A stretch of 64,000 bases of DNA from Roseovarius sp. THAF27 (GCF_009363655.1 NZ_CP045393.1:1302001-1366000), one strand, 5' to 3'. Positions 17,664-27,276 are shown, numbered from the stretch's first letter. A program made the numbers and translations. The notes: generated by a model not told the origin, from the letters alone.

Positions 17664-17787
17664 CGGCGTGCTTTGGCAGGTGGCGCGGATTTTGTCAAAG
17701 CCGTGGTTTTTGGCCTTCACAAGCCGGGCGCGATTGCCTATACGGCGCTGCACCAAGGCGTTCGTTCCGGGCGTCTTTCGGTCACGG

Positions 17788-17874
17788 GCGGTCGTGGCGG
17801 AATTGGTAGACGCGCAGCGTTGAGGTCGCTGTGAGCTAACACTCGTGGGGGTTCGAGTCCCCCCGACCGCACCA
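17788..17874 (+). tRNA. tRNA-Leu (GAG)
   Basis: Class II tRNA of 87 bases: acceptor GCGGTCG/CGACCGC, D loop AATTGGTAGACG, anticodon arm CAGCG-TTGAGGT-CGCTG (anticodon GAG), long variable arm, T loop GTTCGAGTC and encoded CCA at 17872-17874. Confidence 0.97.
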
Positions 17875-17955
17875 GTGCCGAACACCCTTTCGCGTTGCGC
17901 GATGATCGAGGGTGGAGGGCGGCATGGATGTTCATTCGAAAATCGGCGTTCGCGT

Positions 17956-17979
17956 GGTGGGGTTGAACCTCACCCTACG
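17956..17979. repeat. Small palindromic intergenic repeat, copy 2
   Basis: Stem GGTGGGG / CCTCACC around a short loop, followed by CTACG. Related in pattern to the element at 13227-13250. It sits just after tRNA-Leu and next to the guaD stop codon. Confidence 0.5.
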
Positions 17980-19261
17980 ATTGCGGCGTTCCCGTCACCC
18001 AGATTTGGGCGATGGCGCGGTCGTCGGCCATCATGATCGTGGGGAAGACGGCCTGCCAGAGGTCCTCGGCGCGGGCGGCGCGCTGGGCAATCGCCGGAGT
18101 CGAGGCGAGGTTTATGGCGACAAGGTCGGCCTCCATTCCCGGGGCGATGGTGCCGATGCGGTCCGAGAGGTGCAGGGCGTCGGCGCTGCCCGCTGTCGCC
18201 AGCCACCATAGCTGCGCGGGGTGCAGGGCGTTGCCGGAAAGCTGGCCGATCTCGTAGGCGGCGGCCATGGTGCGCAGCATGGAGAAGGACGAGCCGCCCC
18301 CGGTATCGGTGGCAAGGCCGATGCGGTGGCCGTCCTCGAGGCGCGCGGCCATGTCGAAGAGGCCGGAGCCGATGAAGGTGTTGGAGGTGGGGCAGTGGAT
18401 GAGCGCCGCGCCGGTCTCGGCCAGGCGGGCGCGTTCGCGGGCGGTGAGGTGGATGGCGTGGCCATAGAGGCCGCGGGAACCGAGAAGGCCGTGCGCTTCG
18501 TAGGTGTCGAAGTAGTCGCGGGCGGAGGGGAAGAGGGACCTGACCCAGTCGATTTCCTCGGCCTGTTCGGATAGATGCGTTTGCATGAGACAAGTGGGGT
18601 GTTCGGCCCAGAGCGCGCCGAGGGCGGAGAGCTGATCGGGCGTCGAGGTGGGCGAGAAGCGCGGGGTGATGGCATAGGTCAGCCGGCCGGTGCCGTGCCA
18701 GCGGGCGATGAGAGCGGCGCTGTCGTCATAGGCGGATTGCGCGGTGTCCAGGAGGGCGGCGGGGGCGTTGCGGTCCATGCAGGTCTTGCCGGCGACGGCG
18801 CGGAGGTTGCGGCTCTGCGCGGCCTCGAAAAAGGCGTCGGCGCTGTGCGCGTGGGAGGTGCAGAACGTCGCCACCGTGGTGGTGCCGTTGGCCAGCGTGA
18901 GGTCGAGGTAGCGGTTGGCGATCCGGTGCGCGTAGGCGGGATCGGCGAGGCGCATTTCCTCCGGGAAGGTGTAGGTTTCCAGCCAGTCGCGCAGGCGTTT
19001 GCCCCAGCTGGCGATGATGCCAGTCTGGGGGTAATGCGCGTGGGCGTCGATGAAGCCGGGCGAGATGAGATGGTTGTCGTAACGCTCGATCCGGGCGTCC
19101 GGGGCGGCGGTGCGCAGGTCCGCGAGGGGGCCGGTGCGGGTGACGTGGCCGTTCTCGATCAGGACGGCCTCGTCGAGGTGGGCGGAGCCGGCGGGGTCGC
19201 CCTGGAACGGCGAGCGGGTGAAGCAGAGGACCTGTCCGGTCAGGATGCGCGGGGGGGGCAT
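17975..19261 (-). CDS. guaD: Guanine deaminase
   Basis: A 428-residue amidohydrolase that converts guanine to xanthine. Guanine-deaminase-specific features: PGFIDAHAHYPQT (metal ligands), GKTCMDRNAP, TPRFSPTST, HLSEQAEEIDWV and DTGGGSSFSMLRT (metal Asp in TDTGG). Length and order match GuaD rather than other deaminases. Start is at ATG 19261. Divergent from mgtE. No other purine-catabolism gene is adjacent. Confidence 0.94.
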   Translation of the reverse strand: MPPPRILTGQVLCFTRSPFQGDPAGSAHLDEAVLIENGHVTRTGPLADLRTAAPDARIERYDNHLISPGFIDAHAHYPQTGIIASWGKRLRDWLETYTFPEEMRLADPAYAHRIANRYLDLTLANGTTTVATFCTSHAHSADAFFEAAQSRNLRAVAGKTCMDRNAPAALLDTAQSAYDDSAALIARWHGTGRLTYAITPRFSPTSTPDQLSALGALWAEHPTCLMQTHLSEQAEEIDWVRSLFPSARDYFDTYEAHGLLGSRGLYGHAIHLTARERARLAETGAALIHCPTSNTFIGSGLFDMAARLEDGHRIGLATDTGGGSSFSMLRTMAAAYEIGQLSGNALHPAQLWWLATAGSADALHLSDRIGTIAPGMEADLVAINLASTPAIAQRAARAEDLWQAVFPTIMMADDRAIAQIWVTGTPQS

Positions 19262-19392
19262 GCGGTGTGGTGTCCTCGGGGCCGGTCCGGGGGCAGGATA
19301 GGTGCGCGGAAGACAGGCGTAAATCCCGCATATTACGTTGTGATTTCCCGCGGCTTTGTCCTACATGGTGCCGCAGAACCGGGGAGCGCGCG

Positions 19393-20835
19393 ATGGCCGA
19401 GAAAAACCAGCAGGACGACGTGACCGAAGAGCGCGAACCCGCGCAGGTGCCCGAGCCCGAGCCCGAGCGGGAGCCCGAGCGCGAGGACAGCGCCTATGTG
19501 CTGGATCAGAAGGTCGTTGGCCGGATCATGTATGCCGTGGATATCGGCGACCAGGCGATGCTGTGGCAGGAGCTGGAGCCGTTTCACCCCGCCGACATCG
19601 CCGACCTTCTGGAGCAGATCAATTCCTTCGACCGCCGCCGGCTGATCGAGCTTTACGGGCACGAGTTCGACGGCGACGTGCTGACCGAGCTGGACGAGAC
19701 GATCCGCGAGGAGGTGATCTCGATCCTGGCGCCGGAGGTTCTGACCAACGCGGTGCGCGACCTAGAATCGGACGATGTGGTCGACCTGGTCGAGGACATG
19801 GAGGAAAGCCGGGCGGCCGAGATCCTGGGTGTGCTGGAAGACAGCGACCGGACGCTGGTGCAGCAGTCGCTGAGTTACCCCGAGTATTCCGCCGGGCGCC
19901 TGATGCAGCGCGAGGTGGTGATGGCGCCGGAGCACTGGAATGTAGGCGAGGCGATCGACTATCTGCGCGACCAGGACGACCTGCCGGACCAGTTCTATCA
20001 CATCGTGCTGGTGGACCCGCGGCTGAAACCCGTGGGCAACGTGACGCTGGGCAAGCTGATGGCCTCAAGACGCGAGGTGATGCTGAGCTCGCTGGTGGAG
20101 GAGACGTTTCACGTCATTCCGGCCGAGCAGTACGAGGGCGACGTGGCCTATGCGTTCAACCAGTATCACCTGATTTCCGCGCCCGTGGTGGACGAGGACG
20201 AGCGGCTGGTCGGCGTGATCACCATCGACGACGCCATGGCGGTGCTGGACGAGGAGCACGAGGAGGACATCCTGCGCCTGGCCGGTGTGAGCGAGGAAGG
20301 GTCCCTGAGCGATCGCGTGATCAGCACCACCAAGCGGCGGTTCCCGTGGCTGGCGGTGAACCTGGTGACGGCGATCATGGCCTCGTTGGTGATTGCGCAA
20401 TTCGAGGCGGCGATTGCGCAGATCGTGGCGCTGGCGGTCTTGATGCCGATCGTGGCGTCGATGGGCGGCAACGCGGGGACGCAAAGCCTGACGGTGGCGG
20501 TGCGGGCGATTGCGACGAAGGACCTTACAGGGTCGAACGTGTGGCGGTTCATCCGGCGCGAGGTGCTGGTGGGGCTGGTCAACGGAGTGATCTTTGCCGT
20601 GGTGATGGGGATCGTGGGCGTGCTGTGGTTCGGCGGGCCGGAGCTGGGCTATGTCATCGGAGCGGCGATGGTGATCAACCTGGTGATGGCAGGGCTGGCG
20701 GGCACGGTGATTCCGGTGGTGCTGGACCGGGTGGGCGTGGACCCGGCGCTGGCCTCGGGGGCGTTCGTGACCACGGTGACGGACGTGGTGGGCTTTTTCG
20801 CCTTTCTGGGGCTCGCGGCGGTGGTGCTGCTGTGA
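19393..20835 (+). CDS. mgtE: Magnesium transporter MgtE
   Basis: A 480-residue Mg2+ channel/transporter. The N-terminus is acidic with repeated Pro-Glu, followed by the MgtE N domain (HPADIADLLEQI, residues ~50-155), two CBS domains (residues ~155-300; GRLMQREVVMAPE, DEDERLVGVITIDDAM) and five membrane helices, including the pore signature VLMPIVASMGGNAGTQSLTV. The CBS/N domains act as a Mg2+-sensing gate. Start is at ATG 19393 with GGGGAG upstream. The next gene overlaps its stop. Confidence 0.95.
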   Translation: MAEKNQQDDVTEEREPAQVPEPEPEREPEREDSAYVLDQKVVGRIMYAVDIGDQAMLWQELEPFHPADIADLLEQINSFDRRRLIELYGHEFDGDVLTELDETIREEVISILAPEVLTNAVRDLESDDVVDLVEDMEESRAAEILGVLEDSDRTLVQQSLSYPEYSAGRLMQREVVMAPEHWNVGEAIDYLRDQDDLPDQFYHIVLVDPRLKPVGNVTLGKLMASRREVMLSSLVEETFHVIPAEQYEGDVAYAFNQYHLISAPVVDEDERLVGVITIDDAMAVLDEEHEEDILRLAGVSEEGSLSDRVISTTKRRFPWLAVNLVTAIMASLVIAQFEAAIAQIVALAVLMPIVASMGGNAGTQSLTVAVRAIATKDLTGSNVWRFIRREVLVGLVNGVIFAVVMGIVGVLWFGGPELGYVIGAAMVINLVMAGLAGTVIPVVLDRVGVDPALASGAFVTTVTDVVGFFAFLGLAAVVLL

Positions 20836-21389
20836 GCGATCTGGCGGAGGTGAAGGCGGCGGCGCGCAAGGCGGCCTTTGCGCGGCGCAAGGCGGCGTTT
20901 GACGCGGCAGGTGGCGCGGGGGCGGGCCTCTTGTCCGGCGTGCTGGCCGGGTACCGCGGCGTGCCCTTGGCGGGGTACATGCCCATCCGCACCGAGATCG
21001 ACCCGTTGCCGGCGATGGCCGAGGCGGCGGCGCATGGCCCGGTGGGCGTGCCGGTGATCGAAGCCGAAGGGAAGCCTTTGAAATTCTCGCGCTGGGAGCC
21101 GGACGGAGCCCTGCGCGACGGGCCGTTCGGCGCGAAGGTGCCGGAGGTGGATGACTTCTTCGAGCCGGAGATCCTGATCGTGCCCTTGGTGGCGTTCGAC
21201 CGGAATGGCGGTCGGCTGGGCTATGGCGGGGGGTTCTATGACCGGACGCTGGAGCTGTTGAGGGGTAAGCGGGCGACGCTGGCCATCGGGTTCGCCTTTG
21301 CTGCGCAAGAGGCCGAGGGGCTGCCGCTGGAGCCCACGGACCAGCCGCTGGACATGGTGGTGACGGAGAAAGAGGTGATCGGGTTTTGA
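20832..21389 (+). CDS. 5-formyltetrahydrofolate cyclo-ligase
   Basis: A 185-residue MTHFS-family enzyme: ATP-dependent conversion of 5-formyl-THF to 5,10-methenyl-THF. Features: basic N-terminal helix (KAAARKAAFARRKAAF), GYMPIRTEIDP, FFEPEILIVPLVAFDR and the nucleotide/folate signature GRLGYGGGFYDRTL. It starts at GTG 20832, whose last bases form the mgtE stop (GTGA overlap), so it is translationally coupled to mgtE; no ATG is available nearby. Confidence 0.92.
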   Translation: MSDLAEVKAAARKAAFARRKAAFDAAGGAGAGLLSGVLAGYRGVPLAGYMPIRTEIDPLPAMAEAAAHGPVGVPVIEAEGKPLKFSRWEPDGALRDGPFGAKVPEVDDFFEPEILIVPLVAFDRNGGRLGYGGGFYDRTLELLRGKRATLAIGFAFAAQEAEGLPLEPTDQPLDMVVTEKEVIGF

Positions 21390-21465
21390 CGGGGGACCGC
21401 CGGCCTGCCGTGTTGAGCCGCGCGATTGCCAGACCGCCCGGACGGGCTGGCGATTGGGGTACGCT

Positions 21466-21532
21466 GGCGATTTGATTTGAGGTCTTGCGGAAGTTGCAGA
21501 GATAAAGTGCCCTGACCATCGGTCGGGTCGCC
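21466..21532. repeat. Dispersed ATAAAGTGC repeat, copy A
   Basis: Starts with GGCGATTTG, contains GATAAAGTGC and ends GGTCGCC. Shares these blocks, in order, with copies at 31878-31963 and 32145-32231; the two ends are roughly inverted (GGCGA/TCGCC), so each copy can fold. This copy is shorter in the middle. It lies in the gap before the OsmC gene. Confidence 0.6.
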
Positions 21533-21588
21533 ATCCCGCGGTCTGGCGTTCGCGCGGCGTACCGATGCCGTTTTTCAAGGAGATGAAC

Positions 21589-22062
21589 ATGGACACCCAC
21601 GACTACACCGCCAAGGTGGTCTGGACCGGCAACCGGGGCGACGGCACCCGGACCTACAAGGGCTATGACCGGACGTGGAACATCGAGACGGCGGGCAAGC
21701 CGGTGGTGGCGTGTTCGAACGATCCGGTGCTGGGCGGGGACCCGAAGCTGCACAATCCCGAGGACCTGTTGCTGGCGACGGTAAGCGCGTGCCACATGCT
21801 GTGGTACCTGCATTTCGCCAGTGATGCGGGTATCGCGGTGCAGGGCTATGTCGACGATCCGCTAGGCGAGGCGGAGGTGGAGCCGTCCGGCAAGGGGCGG
21901 TTCACGCGGGCCGTGCTGCGCCCGGTGATCACGGTGCCCGAGGGCACGGACCTGGAGGTGGCGGACGCGATCCACGGGCGCATTCACGACGTCTGTTTCA
22001 TCGCGCGGTCGGTGGCGTTTCCGATTGTCTACGAGGCGCGCTACGAGGTGGCGGCGGGCTGA
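21589..22062 (+). CDS. OsmC-family protein
   Basis: A 157-residue OsmC/Ohr-superfamily protein. The central helix carries a single family Cys (DLLLATVSACHMLWYL); a Cys is also present in VCFIARSVAF near the C-terminus, as expected for a two-Cys peroxidase. Family members reduce hydroperoxides; the exact substrate is unknown. ATG 21589 is chosen because AAGGAG ends six bases before it; upstream Mets at 21565 and 21583 are in frame but precede or overlap this RBS. Confidence 0.85.
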   Translation: MDTHDYTAKVVWTGNRGDGTRTYKGYDRTWNIETAGKPVVACSNDPVLGGDPKLHNPEDLLLATVSACHMLWYLHFASDAGIAVQGYVDDPLGEAEVEPSGKGRFTRAVLRPVITVPEGTDLEVADAIHGRIHDVCFIARSVAFPIVYEARYEVAAG

Positions 22063-22155
22063 ACGGGGGCGGGGAGGTCCCGGGTCAGGCCCGGGACGGC
22101 GGGGGAGCGTCGGTGGCTCTTGCCCTTTGGAGGCGGTGTCTCTACCAGTTTCGGC

Positions 22156-22968
22156 ATGAGGATTTTGTATCTTGGAGACGTGATGGGCCGGGCCGGGCGG
22201 CAGGCCGTCGCGGAGCGTTTGCCGGGCCTGCGCCAAGCGTGGAAGCTGGATTTCGTCGTGGTCAACGGAGAGAACGCGACCGGCGGAATGGGCCTGAGCG
22301 GGGCACATGCCAAGGCGCTGCTGGACGCCGGCGCGGATTGCCTGACGCTGGGGGATCACGCCTTCGACCAGAAGGACATGCTGCAATTCATCGAGGGCGA
22401 GCCGCGGATCGTGCGGCCCCTGAACTTCGCCAAGGGGGCGCCGGGACGCGGTGCGGCGGTTTTTTCCGACGCGCGGGGGCGCAAGGTGATGGTGGCGCAG
22501 GTGCTGGGGCAGGTGTTCATGAAACGCGCCTTCGACGACCCGTTCAGCGCCGTCGACACGGTGATGCGCGCCCATGTGCCGGGCGGCGCGGTGCAGGCCA
22601 GCCTGATCGACATCCATTGCGAGGCCACCAGCGAGAAGATGGGGATGGGGCACTATTGCGACGGGCGCGCGAGCATCGTCGTGGGGAGCCACACCCATGT
22701 GCCCACCGCCGACGCGCAGATCCTGCCGGGGGGCACGGCGTTCCAGTCGGATGCGGGCATGTGCGGCGACTACCTGAGCGTGATCGGTATGGAGAAGACC
22801 GAGCCGATGCGCCGCTTCGTGACCGGCATGGGCAAGGAGCGGTTCACGCCCGCGCTGGGCGAGGTCACGCTGTGCGGCCTGTATGTCGAGACGGATGACG
22901 CCACCGGCAAAGCCACGCGTGTCGAGATGGTCCGCGAGGGCGGGCGGCTGGCGCCGGGTGGCCCATGA
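22156..22968 (+). CDS. YmdB-family metallophosphoesterase
   Basis: A 270-residue TIGR00282-type phosphoesterase. Metal and substrate motifs: MRILYLGDVMGRAGR (Asp8), VVNGENATGG, GDHAFDQKD, DIHCEATSEK, GSHTHVPTAD and SDAGMCGDY. Bacillus YmdB hydrolyses 2',3'-cyclic nucleotides and affects RNA turnover; that activity is assumed here only by homology. Its stop overlaps the start of the next gene (ATGA), so it forms an operon with the two transporters. Confidence 0.9.
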   Translation: MRILYLGDVMGRAGRQAVAERLPGLRQAWKLDFVVVNGENATGGMGLSGAHAKALLDAGADCLTLGDHAFDQKDMLQFIEGEPRIVRPLNFAKGAPGRGAAVFSDARGRKVMVAQVLGQVFMKRAFDDPFSAVDTVMRAHVPGGAVQASLIDIHCEATSEKMGMGHYCDGRASIVVGSHTHVPTADAQILPGGTAFQSDAGMCGDYLSVIGMEKTEPMRRFVTGMGKERFTPALGEVTLCGLYVETDDATGKATRVEMVREGGRLAPGGP

Positions 22969-23921
22969 AATCGGATCTTTGGCTTTATGCCATTCTGATT
23001 GCGATGGGGTTGGGCTGGGGTCTGACGATTCCGCTGGCCAAGATCGCCGTCAGCACCGGGCACCAGCCGGTCGGCCTGATTTTCTGGCAGCTGGTGGTGG
23101 TGGTGCTCTGCCTGGGCGCGGTGACTCTGATCCGGGGCCGCAGGATTATTTTCGGCCGGGCCTATCTGCGGCTCTTCGTGATGGTCGCGCTGTGCGGCGC
23201 GGTTCTGCCCGACGTGTTCTTTTATCTTGCCGCGGCGAAACTGCCGGGTGGCGTGATGTCGATCGTTGTCTCGAGCGTGGCGATGTTCTCGCTGCCGATC
23301 GCGGTGGCGCTGGGCAATGAGCGGTTCGAGTGGCAGCGCCTTGTCGGGGTGGTGATCGGCCTTGCGGGCATCGTGATGCTGGTGGGGCCGGAGGCGAGCC
23401 TGCCGGGCGCGGCCTCGGCGGGGTTCGTTCTGCTGGCACTGTGCGCGCCGGCGCTTTACGCAACCGAGGGCAACCTGGTGGCCTTGTGGGGCACGCAGGG
23501 CCTGGACCCGATGCAGGTGATCCTGGGCGCGTCGCTTGTCGGGCTGGTGATCTGCCTGCCGGCGGCGGTGATGAGCGGGCAGTGGATCAATCCGATGGAC
23601 GGGATCGGCGTGCCCGAGCTGGCGCTGGCGGCGGGGGCGGCGCTGCACGCGCTGGTCTATGCGACCTATGTCTGGATGGTCGGGCGGGCCGGGTCGGTCT
23701 TTACCGCGCAGACGTCCTATATGGTGACGGCGGCAGGCGTGTTATGGTCGATGGCCCTGTTGCAGGAAAGCTATGCAATCTGGGTTTGGCTGGCGCTGGG
23801 TACGATGATGCTGGGCATGTTCCTGGTGCAGCCCCGGGCGGCACGGGTTCTTGTGCCGGGGCGCGTGATAGATGAGAATGCCGAAGCTGGCATGACATCG
23901 GACCGGGACGGGCAGAGTTGA
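22965..23921 (+). CDS. EamA-family (DMT) transporter
   Basis: A 318-residue inner-membrane protein with ten predicted helices in two EamA repeats (first ending near residue 140, second from about 155). GWGLTIPLAKIAV in helix 1 and the repeat-ending LVGPEA are typical. Members export metabolites such as amino acids or purines; substrate unknown. It overlaps the upstream YmdB gene by four bases and the downstream permease start by one base. Confidence 0.88.
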   Translation: MKSDLWLYAILIAMGLGWGLTIPLAKIAVSTGHQPVGLIFWQLVVVVLCLGAVTLIRGRRIIFGRAYLRLFVMVALCGAVLPDVFFYLAAAKLPGGVMSIVVSSVAMFSLPIAVALGNERFEWQRLVGVVIGLAGIVMLVGPEASLPGAASAGFVLLALCAPALYATEGNLVALWGTQGLDPMQVILGASLVGLVICLPAAVMSGQWINPMDGIGVPELALAAGAALHALVYATYVWMVGRAGSVFTAQTSYMVTAAGVLWSMALLQESYAIWVWLALGTMMLGMFLVQPRAARVLVPGRVIDENAEAGMTSDRDGQS

Positions 23922-25699
23922 TGCAATTCATGGAACTTTCGCAGGGCGCCCAACCGCTGGTCGCCCTGGTCGTGGTCGCGGTGATGTTCGTGCTGTTCAT
24001 CCGCGAGGTTTACCCCACCGAGGTGGTGGCGCTGAGCGGGGCCGCCGTGCTGTTGGCGCTGGGGGTGCTGCCCTATGACGCGGGGCTGGAGGTTCTGGCC
24101 AATCCCGCGCCCTGGACCATCGCGGGGATGTTCGTGGTGATGGGGGCGCTGGTGCGCACCGGGGCGCTGGATGCGTTCACCACGGTCGCGGACCGGCAGG
24201 CCAAGGTGAACCCCAAGCTGGCCATCGGGATGCTGATGGTCTTTGTTGTTTTCGGCTCGGCCTTCATGAACAACACGCCGGTGGTCGTGGTGATGATCCC
24301 GATTTTCGTGCAACTGGCGCGGACGCTGGGGGTGACGGCCTCGAAGATGCTGATCCCGCTGAGTTACGCCGCGATCCTGGGCGGCACGCTGACGCTGATC
24401 GGGACCTCGACCAACCTGCTGGTCGACGGGGTGGCACGGTCGCAGGGGATGGAGCCGTTCGGGATATTCGAGGTGACGCCGCTGGCGCTGTGTCTGGTGG
24501 CCTGGGGGGCGGTATACCTCTATTTCATCGCGCCGCGCCTGTTGCCGGACCGCGAGAGCATGGCGGACATGCTGTCGGACCGCTCGAAGATGAAGTTCTT
24601 CACCGAGGCTGTGATCCCGCCCGACAGCAACCTGATTGGCCGCGAGGTGACGGGCGTGCAGCTGTTCAAACGCGAGGGCGTGCGGCTGGTGGACGTGGTG
24701 CGGGGCGATATCTCGCTGCGGCGCAACCTGCAGGGGGTCGAGTTGCAGGTGGGCGACCGGGTGGTGCTGCGCACGCAGATGACGGAACTGCTGAGCCTGC
24801 AGCGCAACAAGGAGCTGAAGCGGGTCGACCAGGTGTCGGCGGTGGAGACGACGACGGTGGAGGTGCTGATCACGCCGGGCTGCAAGATGGTGGGGCGTTC
24901 GCTCGGCTCGCTGCGCCTGAGGCGGCGTTTCGGAGTCTATCCGCTGGCGGTGCACCGGCGGAACCAGAATATCGGGCGGCAGCTGGACGACCTGATCGTG
25001 CGGGTGGGCGATACGCTGCTGCTGGAAGGGGCGCCGGAGGACATTAAGCGGCTGGCGGGCGAGATGGACCTGGTGGACGTGAGCCAACCCTCGGCCAAGG
25101 CGTTCCGGCGTGGGCACGCGCCGGTGGCGTTGGCGGCCCTGGCGGGGATCGTGGTTTTGGCCGCTTTGGGCGTGGCACCGATCCTGGCGCTGACGGTGAT
25201 CGCGCTGGCGGTGGTGCTGCTGTCGCGCTGCATCGACGCGGACGAGGCGTTTTCCTTTGTCGACGGGCGGCTGCTGGCGCTGATTTTCTCGATGCTGGCC
25301 ATCGGGGCGGCGCTGGAGGCGTCGGGTGCGATACGGCTGATCGTCGACTACGTGGCGCCGGGGCTGTCGTCCCTGCCGCCCTTCCTGATCGTCTGGGCGA
25401 TCTACCTTCTGACCTCGATCCTGACGGAGCTGGTGAGCAACAACGCGGTGGCGGTGGTGGTGACGCCCATCGCCATCGGGCTGGCGGATGCGATGGGGAT
25501 CGACGCGCGGGCGCTGGTTGTGGCGGTGATGGTCGCGGCCTCGGCCAGTTTCGCCACGCCGATCGGGTACCAGACCAACACGCTGGTCTACGGGCCGGGG
25601 GGCTACAAGTTCACCGATTTCCTGAAGGTCGGCGTGCCGCTGAACCTGAGCGTGGGACTGCTGGCCAGTGCGCTGATCCCGTTCATCTGGCCGCTATAG
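23921..25699 (+). CDS. SLC13-family permease with two TrkA_C domains
   Basis: A 592-residue membrane protein of the CitMHS/SLC13 (ion transporter) superfamily. Six or so helices lead into two cytosolic RCK_C/TrkA_C domains (roughly residues 205-290 and 295-380; VTGVQLFKREGVRLVDVVRG, RSLGSLRLRRRFGVYPLAV), then the C-terminal helices including TELVSNNAVAVVVTPIAIG and the earlier AFMNNTPVVVVMIP, the two SNT-like motifs that bind Na+/substrate. Substrate may be sulfate or a di-/tricarboxylate. ATG 23921 overlaps the EamA stop (TGATG). Confidence 0.9.
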   Translation: MQFMELSQGAQPLVALVVVAVMFVLFIREVYPTEVVALSGAAVLLALGVLPYDAGLEVLANPAPWTIAGMFVVMGALVRTGALDAFTTVADRQAKVNPKLAIGMLMVFVVFGSAFMNNTPVVVVMIPIFVQLARTLGVTASKMLIPLSYAAILGGTLTLIGTSTNLLVDGVARSQGMEPFGIFEVTPLALCLVAWGAVYLYFIAPRLLPDRESMADMLSDRSKMKFFTEAVIPPDSNLIGREVTGVQLFKREGVRLVDVVRGDISLRRNLQGVELQVGDRVVLRTQMTELLSLQRNKELKRVDQVSAVETTTVEVLITPGCKMVGRSLGSLRLRRRFGVYPLAVHRRNQNIGRQLDDLIVRVGDTLLLEGAPEDIKRLAGEMDLVDVSQPSAKAFRRGHAPVALAALAGIVVLAALGVAPILALTVIALAVVLLSRCIDADEAFSFVDGRLLALIFSMLAIGAALEASGAIRLIVDYVAPGLSSLPPFLIVWAIYLLTSILTELVSNNAVAVVVTPIAIGLADAMGIDARALVVAVMVAASASFATPIGYQTNTLVYGPGGYKFTDFLKVGVPLNLSVGLLASALIPFIWPL

Positions 25700-25905
25700 G
25701 GCGGTCGCGGGGACTTCGAGTATTTTTGGAACAGTGAAAGATCCGGTGCGCCGTCCCTGACGGGTGACGTCCCCAAATCGTGATCACCCGCACGCCTTGG
25801 TTGTGGTACGCTGTAGTCACAGGCGGGTGTTCCGCCAAGTGAGGAGACCCGCCCAAACCCAATCGGACCGGGGGTACCCGGCCGACCGGAGGAAGGGAGT
25901 GTCCC

Positions 25906-26766
25906 ATGGTCAAGACAATCGGAAACCCGCTGTCATGGTTCTTTCAGGGCGTGTCTGGCGCGAGCCGGTCGGTGGGCGATGCCACCGTCGCGTTGAGTGG
26001 CGACGCAGATGCTACGCCGAAGGTCAGATCGCTGTCTCGCGCGGATCTGAGCGATGCGCTGCACAAGGGCTATGCCGATTTCAGCCGTTTTCGCAGCGAC
26101 GTGATGTTCCTGGTGATGATCTATCCGGCGATCGGTCTTTGCCTGTCCTTCTTTGCCTTCCACAGGGCGATGCTGCCGATGCTGTTCCCATTGGCGGCAG
26201 GTTTTCTGTTGCTGGGGCCGGTCGTGGCGATCGGGCTTTACGAGATGAGCCGGCAGGCGGAGCGGCGCGAGGAGGTGGGCTGGAGCGCCGCTTTGTCGGT
26301 GGTCCGGGCCGAGAATATCGGGCCGGTGCTGGTGATGGCGGTGTATCTGCTGGCGGTCTTCCTGATCTGGATGCTGGCCGCGATGAAGATCTATGACTGG
26401 ACGCTGGGGCCGCAGCCGCCGCAGAGCCTGACAGGTTTCATGACGGACGTTCTGACGACCGGGCCGGGCTGGACGATGATCGTTGTCGGCATTGCCGTCG
26501 GCGCGGTCTTTGCTGTGACGGTACTGGCGGTCAGCCTGACGACCTTTCCGATGCTGATCGACCGCCGGGTCGGGCTGGCTGTCGCGGTGGCGACGTCGCT
26601 GCGCGTGATGCAGAAGAATCCGGCCATCGTGGCCCGGTGGGGGGCCATCGTGGCCGTCCTGATGCTGATCGGGACGGTGCCGTTATTCCTTGGGCTGATC
26701 ATAGTGCTGCCGGTGTTGGGCCACGCGACATGGCATCTTTATCGTGCGGCGGTGGGGTGGGTGTAG
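25906..26766 (+). CDS. DUF2189 integral membrane protein
   Basis: A 286-residue inner-membrane protein with about six hydrophobic helices after a polar N-terminus of some 60 residues. Family marks: DALHKGYADFSR, PLAAGFLLLGPVVAIGLYEMSR and SLTTFPMLIDRRVGLAVAVATSLR, the DUF2189 signature. Function unknown. The 200-base leader contains a long-range hairpin GGCGGGT/ACCCGCC (25822-25853). RBS is in the purine-rich GGAGGAAGGGAG before the ATG. Confidence 0.87.
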   Translation: MVKTIGNPLSWFFQGVSGASRSVGDATVALSGDADATPKVRSLSRADLSDALHKGYADFSRFRSDVMFLVMIYPAIGLCLSFFAFHRAMLPMLFPLAAGFLLLGPVVAIGLYEMSRQAERREEVGWSAALSVVRAENIGPVLVMAVYLLAVFLIWMLAAMKIYDWTLGPQPPQSLTGFMTDVLTTGPGWTMIVVGIAVGAVFAVTVLAVSLTTFPMLIDRRVGLAVAVATSLRVMQKNPAIVARWGAIVAVLMLIGTVPLFLGLIIVLPVLGHATWHLYRAAVGWV

Positions 26767-26988
26767 CGTGTCTTCGACCCCCGATCGCAAATCCGGTTGT
26801 GCCCAAAGATGCAGAGCCGCAGGGCCGGTCTCATTCGGTCGTGGGTACTGTTGCGCGGCGGGGCTGGGCCGGTGGGCGGCTGAAGGCGATGCCTTTGCCG
26901 CAGACGGGATCAGCCGACGCCGCTTTGATCATTCGGCTGCATGGCGTGGCGGGGAAACCCCGCCCGCCCATGCAGTGGGGTCTACCTG

Positions 26989-27276
26989 TCAGCTGCCGCC
27001 ACGCGCGCCTTGAGTCGCGGCCATGGCGACGCGGGTGATCGCGTGGATCTTGGTGAGGCCATCCTCGCCCGCGGTGTCATAGTCGAACTGGAGCCGGTCG
27101 CCAGCGGCAATGTCGGCGGGCAGGACGATGTCGCCGGGAATGTACCACACTGTCTTGTCAGAGAGCACGAGAACGTTGGTGTCGCGGTCGAATGAGACCA
27201 CGTTGCCTTGGGTCTGGTCGGCGAATGCAGGAAGGGCCGCGAACGCGGCAAGGGCCGTTGCGATGATGATGCGCAT
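26989..27276 (-). CDS. Small periplasmic DUF1344-like protein
   Basis: A 95-residue protein: signal peptide (MRIIIATALAAFAALPAFA) and one small beta-barrel-like domain with NVVSFDRDTNVLVLSDKTVWYIP, PADIAAGDRLQFDYDT and a Gly-rich end. The layout resembles DUF1344 proteins, small secreted proteins of unknown role. Start is at Met 27276; no good RBS is visible. Divergent from the lytic transglycosylase gene. Confidence 0.7.
   Translation of the reverse strand: MRIIIATALAAFAALPAFADQTQGNVVSFDRDTNVLVLSDKTVWYIPGDIVLPADIAAGDRLQFDYDTAGEDGLTKIHAITRVAMAATQGARGGS

Noticed and set aside
19356..21389. 677-codon plus-strand frame across mgtE and the cyclo-ligase
   Set aside because: Its first part is an out-of-frame reading of mgtE; only the last 186 codons (from GTG 20832) are a real gene.
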